Numbered from the stretch's first letter, positions 8,176 through 17,378 are shown. The stretch is 64,000 nucleotides of DNA from Kingella potus (GCF_900451175.1 NZ_UGJJ01000002.1:62001-126000); one strand, 5' to 3'. The notes: a model not told the origin generated them from the sequence alone. Program-made: numbers and translations.

Positions 8176-9300
8176 ATGAACTATCTGAAAAAGTTTTTCC
8201 TCCACGTTTTCGCCGCCTGTTCCCTGCTGGCGGCAGCACTTCCCGCGCAGGCGGCCAACAAAAAGGCCGAGCAGAAAACGGCGGCGAAAAAAGAGGCTCC
8301 GAAAGCGAAAAAAGACAGCGCGTCCGCAAAAAAACAGCCGGCCGCGAAGAAAGAAGCCGCTGCCAAAGAGTCGGCAAAAGGTAAAAAAGAGTCGGTAAAA
8401 GGTAAAAAAGAAAACAGCAAAGTCGGCAAAAAGCAACAGTCCGACAAGCCCGCAGACAGAAAAGCGGCGGGCAGGGACAAAAAAGACAACGCCAAAGACA
8501 AAAACGGCAAAAACAAAAAAAACCAAAGCAAATCGAAAAAAGACACGGCGAAAAACAAGAAAGACAGCGCGAAAAGCAGTAAAGACGCGGCTAAGGGCAA
8601 GAGTAAAGACAAAACCGCAGCGAAAAAAGAAGCAGCCAAGCCCGCGCAGAAGAAAGAACCCGCCCGTCCGCGCACCGACACGCGCAGCCGGCCTGAAACA
8701 CAGTTTCCCCGTTCCGAAACGCAGCTTCCGCGCCCGTCCGCAAGCGAAACCCCGAAATCCGCAGACGGATACGACGAAGACGCGATGCAGGCTTTGGTCG
8801 GACGCCAGGCCGAAAAAGAGAGGCAGGCGCAGGCCAAGCCGGCTCCCGCACCGAAAGCCGCAGAAGAGCGCCGTCGCAGCGGCACGCCCATCGGCCGGCG
8901 CGAGGCGGACGAACTCATCGGCAGCGCGATGGGGCTTTTGGGCGTGAGCTACCGTTTCGGCGGCACTTCGGTCAGCACCGGCTTCGATTGCAGCGGCTTT
9001 ATGCAGCATATTTTCCGCAAAACCATGCAGATCAACCTTCCCCGTACCGCCGCGCAGCAGGCGGGCATGGGTTCGCCCGTTGCCCGCAGCGAGCTGCAGC
9101 CGGGCGATATGGTGTTTTTCCGCACGTCGCGCGGGCGCATTTCCCACGTCGGCCTTTATATCGGCGGCAACCGCTTCATCCACGCGCCGCGCACCGGCAA
9201 GAGCATTGAAATCACCAGTTTGTCCAACAAATACTGGAACGGACGCTACGCGCTCGCCCGCCGCGTCAAACGTTACGATTCCGGCCGCTTTACCAACTGA
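8176..9300 (+). CDS. secreted NlpC/P60 peptidoglycan hydrolase with long lysine-rich linker
   Basis: A 374-residue exported cell-wall peptidase. A signal peptide (residues 1-27, ending AALPAQA) is followed by about 200 residues of very lysine- and alanine-rich, repeat-like sequence (KKE, KKD, AKK). The C-terminal NlpC/P60 domain (about residues 240-365) carries the catalytic cysteine in FDCSGF, the histidine in ISHVGLYIG and a third polar residue in FIHAPRTG. Such enzymes cut D-Glu-meso-DAP bonds in stem peptides. The cationic segment could bind anionic cell-wall or nucleic-acid surfaces, which is inference. The short gene at 9317 follows closely. Confidence 0.9.
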   Translation: MNYLKKFFLHVFAACSLLAAALPAQAANKKAEQKTAAKKEAPKAKKDSASAKKQPAAKKEAAAKESAKGKKESVKGKKENSKVGKKQQSDKPADRKAAGRDKKDNAKDKNGKNKKNQSKSKKDTAKNKKDSAKSSKDAAKGKSKDKTAAKKEAAKPAQKKEPARPRTDTRSRPETQFPRSETQLPRPSASETPKSADGYDEDAMQALVGRQAEKERQAQAKPAPAPKAAEERRRSGTPIGRREADELIGSAMGLLGVSYRFGGTSVSTGFDCSGFMQHIFRKTMQINLPRTAAQQAGMGSPVARSELQPGDMVFFRTSRGRISHVGLYIGGNRFIHAPRTGKSIEITSLSNKYWNGRYALARRVKRYDSGRFTN

Positions 9301-9316
9301 CCGAAAGGATGCACCC

Positions 9317-9532
9317 GTGCCCATGCCAGAAATGCCCAAATGGTACGGCGACGACGGCAGCGTCGTTTCCTGTACCGAAAAAGTCAAAGTGATGAACGAA
9401 AACATGAGCGAGCTTTTCCAGCTTGCGCAGGATGCGTTTGAAGACGCGCTTTTGATGGGCTGCGGCGAGGCGCAGCTGCGCGAGTATCTCGCCGCGCTGG
9501 TGGCGGGTGTGGACAATCCCTACCGTCCGTAA
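9317..9532 (+). CDS. small conserved-type hypothetical protein
   Basis: A 71-residue acidic protein (69 residues if ATG 9323 is used). GTG 9317 is preferred because AAGGA at 9305-9309 is seven bases upstream. It starts 16 bases after the NlpC/P60 stop, so the two are probably cotranscribed, and it is followed by a DUS-pair terminator. The sequence has helical character (MNENMSELFQLAQDAFEDALL) and no recognised motif. Function unknown. Confidence 0.65.
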   Translation: MPMPEMPKWYGDDGSVVSCTEKVKVMNENMSELFQLAQDAFEDALLMGCGEAQLREYLAALVAGVDNPYRP

Positions 9533-9561
9533 GCACGGTTTGCGGCAGGGAGGGTAGGATT

Positions 9562-9605
9562 AGAGGCCGTCTGAAAACCGGTAAAACGGTTTTCAGACGG
9601 CCTCT
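9562..9605. terminator. DUS-pair terminator
   Basis: AGAGGCCGTCTGAAAACCG and its complement form a long stem 30 bases after the small gene. A second, looser DUS pair follows at 9666-9718, just before the nitroreductase promoter (TACAAT at 9724-9729). Confidence 0.75.
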
Positions 9606-9776
9606 GTATTTGCCGATATGGCGGAAGCGGATAACCGCGTGCAACCGCCTGCCGCCCGCAAGGGAAGGCCGTCTGAAAAAGCCGCTTGTGCGCGAGTGCA
9701 TCTTTTCAGACGGCCTCATCTGTTACAATCCTTGCCCGCTTTTCCGATTTTTACAACCGCCAACAGGAGGCAAAAC

Positions 9777-10520
9777 ATGACCTTGAACAGCCTGCCCGCG
9801 CTGGAAACCGCGCTTGCCCACCGCTCCGTCCGCCGTTTTACCGAAGAACCCGTTTCCGCCGAAATGCGCACTGCCATACTCGAAGCGGGACGCGCCGCGT
9901 CCACATCGAGCTACCAGCAGAATATCAGCATCATCCGTGTCGGCGACCGCGAAATCCGCAAGCAGCTCCGCGAAATCTGCGCTTCCGAAGGCGGTATGGG
10001 ACACGCCTATGTCGAGCATTGCGCCGAGTTTTTTGTGTTCTGTATCGACGCTGTGCGCCATCACACGGTGGATGCCGATGTGCAGACCGACTGGACGGAA
10101 GTGCTGCTGACCGGCGCGATCGACGCGGGCATCATGGCGCAGAACGTTGTGCTGGCTGCCGAATCGCTCGGCCTCGGTGCGGTATACATCGGCAGCATCC
10201 GCAACGACATTGCCCGCGCCGGCGATCTGCTCGGTCTGCCCGAACACACCGTGCCGCTGTTCGGCCTCTGCCTCGGCCATCCCGACCAGCAGCCGCTGCA
10301 ACGCCCGCGCCTGCCGCTCGATACGCTGGTGTCGGAAAACCGCTACCGCCCCGCATCGGGCGAAGTGCTGGCCGCCTACAACGAAGAAGTGAAAACCTAT
10401 TACCGCGAACGCAGCGGCAAGGATTTGGACTGGGCGGGGCAGATTGCCAACACACTTGCCCGCCCCGTCCGCCCCTTTATACTGGCATACCTGCACAAAC
10501 AAGGGTTTGCCAAACGCTGA
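9777..10520 (+). CDS. NfsA-like oxygen-insensitive NADPH nitroreductase
   Basis: A 247-residue FMN-dependent nitroreductase-fold protein. The family start HRSVRRFTEEPVSAE (residues 15-29) includes the FMN-binding HRSVR motif, and the NfsA-type middle IDAGIMAQNVVLAAESLGLGAVYIGSIRND is near residues 115-145. Length agrees with the 240-residue NfsA/FRP group, which reduces nitro compounds, quinones or flavin with NADPH. ATG 9777 has a strong AGGAGG ribosome site. It is monocistronic between DUS terminators. Confidence 0.88.
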   Translation: MTLNSLPALETALAHRSVRRFTEEPVSAEMRTAILEAGRAASTSSYQQNISIIRVGDREIRKQLREICASEGGMGHAYVEHCAEFFVFCIDAVRHHTVDADVQTDWTEVLLTGAIDAGIMAQNVVLAAESLGLGAVYIGSIRNDIARAGDLLGLPEHTVPLFGLCLGHPDQQPLQRPRLPLDTLVSENRYRPASGEVLAAYNEEVKTYYRERSGKDLDWAGQIANTLARPVRPFILAYLHKQGFAKR

Positions 10521-10584
10521 TTGGCCGCAGGCCGTCTGAAAACGGCTGCGGTGCAGCCGAAACGGTATGAAATCCCGTCCCTGC

Positions 10585-10625
10585 AAAAAGGCCGTCTGAA
10601 AACTGTGTTTTCAGACGGCCTTTTT
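10585..10625. terminator. DUS-pair terminator of the nitroreductase gene
   Basis: A perfect 18-bp stem (AAAAAGGCCGTCTGAAAA and complement) with a 5-base loop is followed by a T-run. This is a strong intrinsic terminator, and also serves the convergent efeO gene. Confidence 0.8.
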
Positions 10626-10694
10626 ATACGGGAAGCCGCCTGCGGCGGGATGCGCCTTAGGCGGCCGGCTGTGCCGGAGCCGTTTTCAGACGGC

Positions 10695-11888
10695 CTATTT
10701 CAAACCGAGCGTGCCGCGCAGTTTGCCCAGCTCTTCGGCCAGGGTGTTGATCGGGGCTTTGAGCTGTTTGCGGTCTTCCTCCGACAGCTTGTCGTAAGAT
10801 TCAAAGCCGTCCCCTTTTTTGTATTTTGCAAGAATTTCGTTGATTTTTTTGAAGTTTTCATCAACGGTGTCAAGCAGGGCCTGGTTTTTCTCCGCAATAA
10901 GCGGGCGGAAGAGGTCGACGATTTTCTTCGAGCCGTCGATGTTGGCCTGGAAGTCGCTCAGGTCGGTGTGGCTGTAACGGTCTTCCTCGCCGGTGATTTT
11001 GGTGGCCGCCACTTCTTCGATCAGTGCCGCCGCGCCGCCGACGACTTTGCCCGGCGGGAAGCTCAATACGTCGATTTCGGCTTTCAGCGTTTTCACGTCT
11101 TTGTCGAGTTTTTCGGCGGTGGCTTTGGTTTTGTCGTCGATTTTGCCGTCGATCCACAGGGCGTGTTCGATGCGGTGGAAGCCGGTAAACGCGTCGTCTT
11201 TGGCTTTTTCTTTGTAGTCGTCTTCGCGCGAATCGATGGCGGGGTCGAGCTCGTTGAAGAGTTCGGCAATCGGCTCGATGCGTTCGTAGTGGACGCGGGT
11301 GTCGGCAAACAGGGATTTGGCCTCATCAACTTTTCCGGCCTGAACAGCGGCAACGAATTTTTCCGTTTTCCCAACCAATTGCTGTGCTTCGCCTTGGACA
11401 TAGGTTTTGTAGTCGGCCAAAGGCTGTGCCAGCTTGCCCATATCGGCCTGCGCGGGTTGGGCTTTGAAGCCGCTGTCGGTAACGGTGAGCTTGCCGCGCG
11501 GATTGGTCAGCAGGCCGCAGGTCATTTCGTAAGTGCCGGGCAGCAGGGTTACGGTCATTTTGTCGGACAGGCCGGGGGCGATATTTTCGCGTTCGTCCAC
11601 CACCATCACGCCTTCGAGGATTTCCCATTCGAGCTTGCGGCCGCTGTTGTTTTTGATGTGGAACACGGTTTCGCCGCTGGGCACGGTCAGATCCATCGGT
11701 TCGCAGGCCGCATCGTTTACGGCAATATTGTAGCTGCCGTCGGCATTGGCTGCGGCCGGTGCGGCGGAAGGGGAGGAGGCCGGGGCTTCGCCCGAAGCGG
11801 GCGCGGCGGCTTTTTGCGTTTCGGGCGGCTGGCAGGCTGCCAGACCCATGGCGAGCAATACGGATAGGGTGATACGTGTCATTTTCAT
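10695..11888 (-). CDS. efeO: iron uptake system component EfeO (cupredoxin + M75 domains), lipoprotein
   Basis: EfeO is the periplasmic partner of the EfeU ferrous/ferric iron permease. The 397-residue protein has a lipoprotein signal with lipobox GLAAC (Cys19), an Ala/Ser/Pro linker, an N-terminal cupredoxin-like domain (about 50-135) and a C-terminal M75 imelysin-like domain with the metal-binding HxxE in FHRIEHALW (about residue 245). A lipid anchor differs from the soluble E. coli protein but is seen in other bacteria. It follows efeU by 15 bases, with AAGGAG before its ATG. Confidence 0.93.
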   Translation of the reverse strand: MKMTRITLSVLLAMGLAACQPPETQKAAAPASGEAPASSPSAAPAAANADGSYNIAVNDAACEPMDLTVPSGETVFHIKNNSGRKLEWEILEGVMVVDERENIAPGLSDKMTVTLLPGTYEMTCGLLTNPRGKLTVTDSGFKAQPAQADMGKLAQPLADYKTYVQGEAQQLVGKTEKFVAAVQAGKVDEAKSLFADTRVHYERIEPIAELFNELDPAIDSREDDYKEKAKDDAFTGFHRIEHALWIDGKIDDKTKATAEKLDKDVKTLKAEIDVLSFPPGKVVGGAAALIEEVAATKITGEEDRYSHTDLSDFQANIDGSKKIVDLFRPLIAEKNQALLDTVDENFKKINEILAKYKKGDGFESYDKLSEEDRKQLKAPINTLAEELGKLRGTLGLK

Positions 11889-11903
11889 AAAATACTCCTT
11901 TGT

Positions 11904-12731
11904 TTATTGACGGGAAGAGGATGCGGGACGGCTGCCCCGCAAAAACCAAAACAGCACGGGGATAAGATAAACCAAATACCACACCGCGTCGCTTACGGTG
12001 GGATGGGCGGTATAGCCGAAGAAGCCGCCCAGCACTACGCCCAGCGGGCTGTCGTCGTGCAGGATGCGGGAAAAGTCGGCGAGAACGGTTTGCCCGATAT
12101 TCCATACGCCGGCCTCGTGCAGGGCGCGGAACGAGCCGGAAAGCAGGCCGGCGGCGACAAAAATCAAAAACACGCCGGTCCAGCGGAAAAATTTGGCAAG
12201 ATTCAGGCGGATGCCGCCCTGATACAGCAAAACGCCCACCACGGCCGAAGCCAGCAGCCCCGCCGCCGCGCCGACGGGCAAATCGCTGTCGGGGCTTTGC
12301 GTGAACACCGCAATCAGGAAAAACACGCTCTCCAAGCCTTCGCGCAGCACGGCGAGAAAGGCCATCAGCACCAGCGGCCAGCCCGCACCGCCTTTGTTCA
12401 GCGCGTTTTGCAGGGAATTGTGCAGATCGTGTTTGATCGAACGCGCCGCCTTCTGCATCCAAAGCAGCATATAGGTCAGCATACCCACGGCCACGAGGCC
12501 GATCGCGCCGACGACAAATTCCTGCTGCTTCTGCGGAATTTCTCCCGTAGCCGAATGGATGGCAAAGCCTAAGGCGAAACAGATCAGCACCGCCGCCGCC
12601 ACGCCCAGCCACACCTTGGGCATCAGATCGTTGCGGCCGGACTGTTTCAGGAAACCGGCCACAATGCCGACAATCAGCGCGGCTTCGATGCCCTCGCGCA
12701 GCATGGTCAGAAAAGCAATCAGCATCAGCAT
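11904..12731 (-). CDS. efeU: EfeU/FTR1 family iron permease
   Basis: A 275-residue inner-membrane iron channel of the oxidase-dependent iron transporter family. It has about seven hydrophobic helices and the two diagnostic REGxE motifs, REGIEAAL at residues 12-19 and REGLESVFF near residue 122, whose glutamates bind iron. Start ATG 12731 (MLML...) has no strong ribosome site; ATG 12725 is an alternative. It forms an operon with efeO; efeB lies separately at 17379. Confidence 0.93.
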   Translation of the reverse strand: MLMLIAFLTMLREGIEAALIVGIVAGFLKQSGRNDLMPKVWLGVAAAVLICFALGFAIHSATGEIPQKQQEFVVGAIGLVAVGMLTYMLLWMQKAARSIKHDLHNSLQNALNKGGAGWPLVLMAFLAVLREGLESVFFLIAVFTQSPDSDLPVGAAAGLLASAVVGVLLYQGGIRLNLAKFFRWTGVFLIFVAAGLLSGSFRALHEAGVWNIGQTVLADFSRILHDDSPLGVVLGGFFGYTAHPTVSDAVWYLVYLIPVLFWFLRGSRPASSSRQ

Positions 12732-13237
12732 GGCAAATCCGCAAAGAGAGAGTTAAGTTTCGCAAATTATCCCCGTTTACTGAAACGAATGCAAACAGTT
12801 TTCAGAATATGCTTTTGTTTGCGCGGGTTTGCATATGGCCGGCACATTTAAAGACACGTTTATACGCATTGAGGCCGTCTGAAAACATTTCAGACGGCCT
12901 CGGCAATCGGAACAAAGGAGGGCAGGGAACGGGTTGCGATGCGGTATCCGCAGGTGAGCGGTATGGTAAATGCCGGGTTCGACAGGCCGTCTGAAACCCC
13001 GCATGAACAACGGGCGGTTTCAGACGGCCTGTCTGCTCCAACCAAACGGAATAAAGCAAAACATCCCTGCAATTTATAAAAAACATTCATAAGCCTTAGC
13101 AGGCTTGCCCTGTTTATTCCACTCAAATGAGCGCGTATCTTCCGCCTTTATCCATTCGGCAAGCAAAGGGATAGCCCCATGAAACAGCAAACGACCACCA
13201 TACCCCACGCGGGTATCCAAACAAAAAGGATGATGCC
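12732..13237. other. 506-bp intergenic region between efeU and aldo/keto reductase
   Basis: No gene is supported. It contains two DUS inverted pairs (12871-12901 and 12985-13033), an inverted repeat GCAAACA...TGTTTGC at 12791-12822 in the probable efeU promoter area, and a CATAAGCCTTAGCA element at 13088-13101 that matches a motif shared by other oxidoreductase promoters in this window. Confidence 0.55.
13088..13101 (+). promoter_or_regulatory. putative regulatory element, fourth copy of CATAAGCCYTAGCA
   Basis: CATAAGCCTTAGCA matches 13 of 14 bases of the element found upstream of both NTF2-like genes and the SDR gene. Here it lies about 136 bases before the aldo/keto reductase start in the same relative orientation. 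The longer distance and shorter match make this copy less certain. Confidence 0.4.
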
Positions 13238-14424
13238 ATGAGTCAAAAAAATACCGTAAACAAAATCCGCCGCAGCCTGCTGGCCGGTGCGGGCATGATG
13301 GCCGGTGCTGCCGCAGTTGCCGCCGCCGGACTGGTTCCCAACGCACAAGCCGCAACGCAACGCGGCAGATTTTCCCCCGCACAGCCCGCCGCCAACGGCA
13401 CACAACGCCGCATCGGACAATTTGTCGTCAATCCGATTGCCATGGGCGCGATGAACACCGCTTGGGGCTATGGCGACGCGATGAGCGTCAAAGATGCCGC
13501 CCGCCTGTTCCGCCAAGCCCACGACGACGGCCAGACCTTTTTTGACACCGCCGAAGCCTACGGCGCATGGTTGAGCGAAGAAATGCTGGGAGAAGCCTTT
13601 GCCACAATGCGCGACAAAGTCATCATCGCCAGCAAATTCGGATTCAAAATCAACGAAAAAGGCGATATTGCAGGCTTGGACAGCCGCCCCGAAAACATCC
13701 GCCGTGCCTTGGAAGGCTCGCTCAAGCGGCTGAAAACCGATTATGTGGACATCTTGTACCAGCACCGCGTTGATCCGACCGTGCCGATTGAAGACGCGGC
13801 AGGCACGGTGCAAGACCTGATTCGAGAAGGCAAAGTCCGCTCGTTCGGATTAAGCGAAGCAGGCGATGCCACCATCCGCCGCGCCCATGCGGTACAGCCC
13901 GTGGTTGCCCTGCAAAACGAATACTCCTTTTGGACGCGCGACCCCGAGCAGGAAGTGCTGCAAACCTGCGCCGAACTGGGCATAGCCCTGATTCCGTGGG
14001 CACCGCTGGGCAAAGGCTTTTTGACGGGTACGGTAACGAAAGACACCCGCTTTACCGCCCTGCCGAAGGCGCGTTTGACCGCCGGGCGGGCATGCCGCGT
14101 TTCACGCCCGAAGCCATCGCCGCCAACTGGGGCGTGGTGGAAATCCTGCAAAACGTTGCCCGCCGCCACAACGCCAGCGTCGCCCAAACCGCCTTGGCAT
14201 GGCTGCTTGCCCGAGCGCCGTTTATCGTGCCGATTCCCGGAACACGCAACGCCGCCCGCCAACGCGAAAATATGGCGGCGGCGAAAATACAGCTCAGCCG
14301 CGAAGACTTGAACGACATGGAACATTGTCGGGCTGCGGCAGGCGTGATGGCGCTGCTGGACGTAGGCGCAAAAGCGGGGACAAGCTCCAAATTTACCGAC
14401 GGCATATCGCCACGCAAACGGTAA
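13238..14424 (+). pseudogene. Tat-exported aldo/keto reductase, frameshifted
   Basis: The first frame (from ATG 13238) encodes a twin-arginine signal (IRRSLLAGAGMM, cleavage after AQA near residue 38) and the AKR barrel with FDTAEAYG, ASKFGF, LKTDYVDILYQHRVDP and SFGLSEA. Homology leaves this frame near 14060-14075 and resumes in the next frame, through GMPRFTPEAIAANWGVVEILQNVA and the cofactor-loop motif PIPGTRN, to a stop at 14424. A single-base deletion explains this; no homopolymer is present there. Either the gene is broken, giving a 357-residue product with an aberrant tail, or the base is a sequencing error. Intact length would be about 395. Confidence 0.82.
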
Positions 14425-14480
14425 AAACAGCGGCAAAGTGCGGTCGTTTTGCCGACCGTTTTTCAGGCAGCCTGAAAATA

Positions 14481-14521
14481 AAGGCCGTCTGAAAATGGTA
14501 AAACATTCTTCAGACGGCCTT
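14481..14521. terminator. DUS-pair terminator after the aldo/keto reductase
   Basis: AAAGGCCGTCTGAAAA faces TTCTTCAGACGGCCTT. Just before it, at 14458-14477, is a TTTCAGGCAGCCTGAAA palindrome of the second uptake-like dialect, the first such copy in the window. Confidence 0.65.
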
Positions 14522-14676
14522 ATCGCTGCGCCCGATATGCCGTATCTGTTTTTACGATTAGACCCTCCACCCTCCGTTCTATACCATCCGCCCGCTACGT
14601 TTTCCAACCGCTTGGAGGCCGTCCGGACAGCCTCGCCGAAAGCCGAACAACCTGTCTTTAACCCAAGGAGTAAACA

Positions 14677-15351
14677 ATGACCAAACCCGTTTTATGCGTA
14701 ACCACCAGCCATCCCGTCAAAGGCAAATCAGGCGCGCCCACAGGCGTTTACTTGGCAGAATTAACTCATCCGCTTGAAGTGTTGGAAAACGCAGGTTTTA
14801 AAACCGTAATTGCCTCTGTGCGCGGCGGGCAGCCGCCGATAGACGGCTTTGATTTGTCCGACCCCGTGAACGCCGAATACTGGCACAACAAAGGTTTATA
14901 CGAGCGCTTGGCAAACACGCCTGCTTTGGGCGAATTGAACGGCGCGGATTATGCGGCGGTATTCTTTGCCGGCGGACACGGCACCATGTGGGACTTTGCC
15001 GACAGCGCCGATGTGCAGCGCATCATCCGTGAAGTGTATGAAAGCGGCGGCGTGGTTGCCGCGGTGTGCCACGGGCCTGCCGCGCTGGTAAACGCCAAAT
15101 TGTCCAACGGCGAATATTTGGTTAACGGCAAAAATGTTGCCGCGTTCACCAACGCCGAAGAAGAAGCCGTACAAGCCACCGACATCGTACCGTTCCTGCT
15201 GCAAACCGCGCTGGAAAACCACGGCGCAAAACACCATGCCGCGCCAAACTGGTCGGATAATGTGATGGTGGACGAGCGTTTGATAACAGGGCAAAACCCT
15301 GCATCGGCAAAAACCGTGGGTGTGAAAATGGTGGAAGCCTTGCAAAAATAA
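14677..15351 (+). CDS. DJ-1/PfpI family protein (Hsp31-like, type 1 glutamine amidotransferase fold)
   Basis: A 224-residue member of the DJ-1/PfpI superfamily. The nucleophile elbow is AVCHGPAAL with Cys near residue 131, and FFAGGHGTMWDF near residue 92 is typical of the Hsp31/YhbO-like branch linked to glyoxal detoxification or chaperone activity. Start ATG 14677 has AAGGAG eight bases upstream. It follows the aldo/keto reductase but with a DUS terminator between; both fit a carbonyl-stress role, which is inference. Confidence 0.88.
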   Translation: MTKPVLCVTTSHPVKGKSGAPTGVYLAELTHPLEVLENAGFKTVIASVRGGQPPIDGFDLSDPVNAEYWHNKGLYERLANTPALGELNGADYAAVFFAGGHGTMWDFADSADVQRIIREVYESGGVVAAVCHGPAALVNAKLSNGEYLVNGKNVAAFTNAEEEAVQATDIVPFLLQTALENHGAKHHAAPNWSDNVMVDERLITGQNPASAKTVGVKMVEALQK

Positions 15352-15367
15352 TCATCACAACGCCAAA

Positions 15368-15395
15368 CAGGGGTGCACATCGCGCCCCTGTTTTT
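15368..15395 (+). terminator. intrinsic terminator of the DJ-1-like gene
   Basis: CAGGGGTGC and GCGCCCCTG form a 9-bp stem with a 5-base loop (one G-U pair), directly followed by TTTTT. This one is not DUS-based. Confidence 0.8.
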
Positions 15396-15694
15396 GCTTT
15401 TCAGACGGCCTCTATGTTGCGGCGGGGAACGCGTGCGCCGCCTTGGGGCGACATATCTACACACGGAATTTGGCTGAGTGCGGCGGTTTGGCATAGGACG
15501 CGTGCGTCGCTATGCGACACACCCTACGGGGATTCGGAGCGGCCTTTGCTGTTCAGTAGGGAGTGGCACAGCCTCGCACGCGGTTTGGGATGTTTTCACA
15601 GCAGCTTGTGCGGTGTTTTGAAAAAGAGAAAACAGGCCGTCTGAAAATTCGGAAATTCGTTTTTCAGACGGCCTGTTGCAGGGTTTCGGCGGGT
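15396..15694. other. intergenic region with repeats and DegV terminator
   Basis: No gene is supported. It holds a hairpin repeat at 15498-15527 related to that at 3674-3706, a partial relative near 15429-15450, and a DUS pair at 15631-15677 that should terminate the minus-strand DegV gene. Confidence 0.55.
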
Positions 15695-16579
15695 TTACAG
15701 CGGTTCGTCCACCCAGCACACGCCGACCGCGTCGGCACCGATGTGCGCACCGATAACGGGCGAGATGGGGAAGGCGGCGGGGGTGATGCCGGTTTTGCTG
15801 TGCAGCTTTTCGGCGAGGCGTTCGTAAAGCCCAAGGTCGCTGCCGTAGAGGCCGTAGAGGCGGACGGGTTTGGCTTGGGCGGCTTGGGCGGCGGTGTCGG
15901 CGAGTGCGTCGAGCGTGTCTTCGGTTTTGCGCCCCATGCCGATGCCGGCGCGGGAAAACTGTCCGTCGTGAAAGCGCAGCACGGGCTTGAGATCGAGCAG
16001 GCCGGCGAAAAATTTTTCGGTGGTGTTGAGGTGGTGCAGGCGGCGCAGATGGCGCAGGCTGCTGACGCTGAATACGATTTCGGCGGAGGGCTTGAGGCGT
16101 TCGAGGTGTTCGGCCACGTCGGCGGCGGCAAAGCCCTGACGCAGCAGGCGTACGGCTTCGAGGGCGAAGTGGCCTTCGGGGATGCAGACGGTGCCGGTGT
16201 CGACGATGTAGGTTTGGATGTCGCGCGCCATTTCGGCGGCCACTTTGCGCACGGTGTCCACTGTGCCGCTGAGGCGGCCGCTGAGGGTGGTTACGATGAT
16301 TTCGCTGTAGCCCAAGTCGATGATTTCTTTAAACAGGTCGCGCACGACGGATTCGGCGGGCGGCGAGGTGGAGGCCTGCCCTTCGGGGTTGTCGGCCTGC
16401 CAGAGGTAAAAGGCTTCGGGATGGAGGTCGTAGCCGTCGGCATACACCAGGCCGTCCATGTGGATGTTGAGGCGCAGGATGTAGAGCAGGTCGTCCTGTG
16501 CGGAAAGCTCGTCGAGCGAACCGGTGGAGGTGGAAACGACGGCGCAGCGTACGGGTGGGGCATTGGGGTTGTCGGGCAT
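15695..16579 (-). CDS. DegV family protein (fatty-acid binding)
   Basis: A 294-residue cytoplasmic protein of the DegV/EDD fold. It shows the N-terminal VVSTSTGSL, the lipid-contact loop TTLSGRLSGTVDTVRKVA (residues about 98-115), DTGTVCIPEGHFALEAVRLL and the C-terminal GAHIGADAVGV motif. DegV proteins bind long-chain fatty acids; in Gram-positives they supply FakA kinase, which is not obvious here. Start ATG 16579 is the family start. It appears monocistronic. Confidence 0.85.
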   Translation of the reverse strand: MPDNPNAPPVRCAVVSTSTGSLDELSAQDDLLYILRLNIHMDGLVYADGYDLHPEAFYLWQADNPEGQASTSPPAESVVRDLFKEIIDLGYSEIIVTTLSGRLSGTVDTVRKVAAEMARDIQTYIVDTGTVCIPEGHFALEAVRLLRQGFAAADVAEHLERLKPSAEIVFSVSSLRHLRRLHHLNTTEKFFAGLLDLKPVLRFHDGQFSRAGIGMGRKTEDTLDALADTAAQAAQAKPVRLYGLYGSDLGLYERLAEKLHSKTGITPAAFPISPVIGAHIGADAVGVCWVDEPL

Positions 16580-16717
16580 ATTTCGGTGTTCGGCTTGTGG
16601 CGCAAATTTCAGTCGGATGGAAAAGGGCGCGGATACTAAGGCTTTTACAGGCGGCTGTCCAGCAGGATTGTCGGTATAAATATGTGAAATTAATGTAAAA
16701 AATATGCGTGATAAATT

Positions 16718-17203
16718 TTATCTGTCGGCATCGGCCAAAGCCTGCGCCAGCCAGACCAGCGCGAAGGCGGCGGATTTGCGGCGGATTTCGCCGCGTGTGC
16801 CGTGGAAATGCGCGGTGCGGGCGGACACGCCGCCTGGGCCGGCAAGGCCGAAACATACTGTGCCGACGGGTTTGTCCGCGCTGCCGCCGCCCGGGCCGGC
16901 AATGCCGGTAATCGACAGGGCGAAATCGGCCTGCGCCGCCGCGCGTGCGCCCGAAGCCATTTCCCGCGCCACGCTTTCGCTGACCGCGCCTTCGCGCCGC
17001 AGGCTCTCTGCAGACACGCCCAAAAGCCGCTGTTTCGCTTCGTTGCTGTATGTAACGAAGCCGGTTTCAAACCAGGCCGAGCTGCCGGGAAGCTCGGTAA
17101 ACGCTGCCGCAAGCAGCCCGCCGGTACACGATTCGGCACAGGTAACTTTCAGACGGCCTCGGGCAAGGGCGGCGGTGGCTGCGTACAGCAGTTGTTCGTC
17201 CAT
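16718..17203 (-). CDS. pncC: nicotinamide-nucleotide amidohydrolase (CinA C-terminal family)
   Basis: A 161-residue stand-alone CinA C-terminal domain that deamidates nicotinamide mononucleotide to nicotinate mononucleotide for NAD recycling. Motifs are TCAESCTGGLLAAAFTELPGSS (residues 20-41), FVTYSNEAKQRLLGV, and ALSITGIAGPGGG SADKPVGTV near residue 105. ATG 17203 is eight bases after AAAGGAG; the open frame upstream to 17518 is not coding. Length matches E. coli PncC. Confidence 0.92.
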   Translation of the reverse strand: MDEQLLYAATAALARGRLKVTCAESCTGGLLAAAFTELPGSSAWFETGFVTYSNEAKQRLLGVSAESLRREGAVSESVAREMASGARAAAQADFALSITGIAGPGGGSADKPVGTVCFGLAGPGGVSARTAHFHGTRGEIRRKSAAFALVWLAQALADADR

Positions 17204-17298
17204 AGTCGGCACTCCTTTTGCAAACGGCGGATTATAGGCCGTCTGAAAAACGCGGGCAGGCATTTTCAGACGGCCTGCCTGCCCGCAGCGGCTGCGGG

Positions 17299-17304
17299 TA
17301 TAAT
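17299..17304 (+). promoter_or_regulatory. -10 box of efeB
   Basis: A consensus TATAAT lies 75 bases upstream of the efeB start. No good -35 hexamer is seen at the expected distance, where a DUS pair (17236-17276) lies. Confidence 0.5.
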
Positions 17305-17378
17305 TTACATTCCCGTGTGCCGCCGTTTTCAGACGGCCTCTTTGCCGGTTTCCGGCACCCCAATACAAGGAGTACAGA

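Noticed and set aside
7865..8179. A 104-codon open frame before the NlpC/P60 gene
   Set aside because: Starts in a degenerate DUS, overlaps the NlpC start, and has no recognisable protein features.
17236..17276. DUS pair upstream of efeB as a terminator
   Set aside because: It lies between the divergent starts of pncC and efeB, where no transcript needs to end; it is better seen as an uptake signal.
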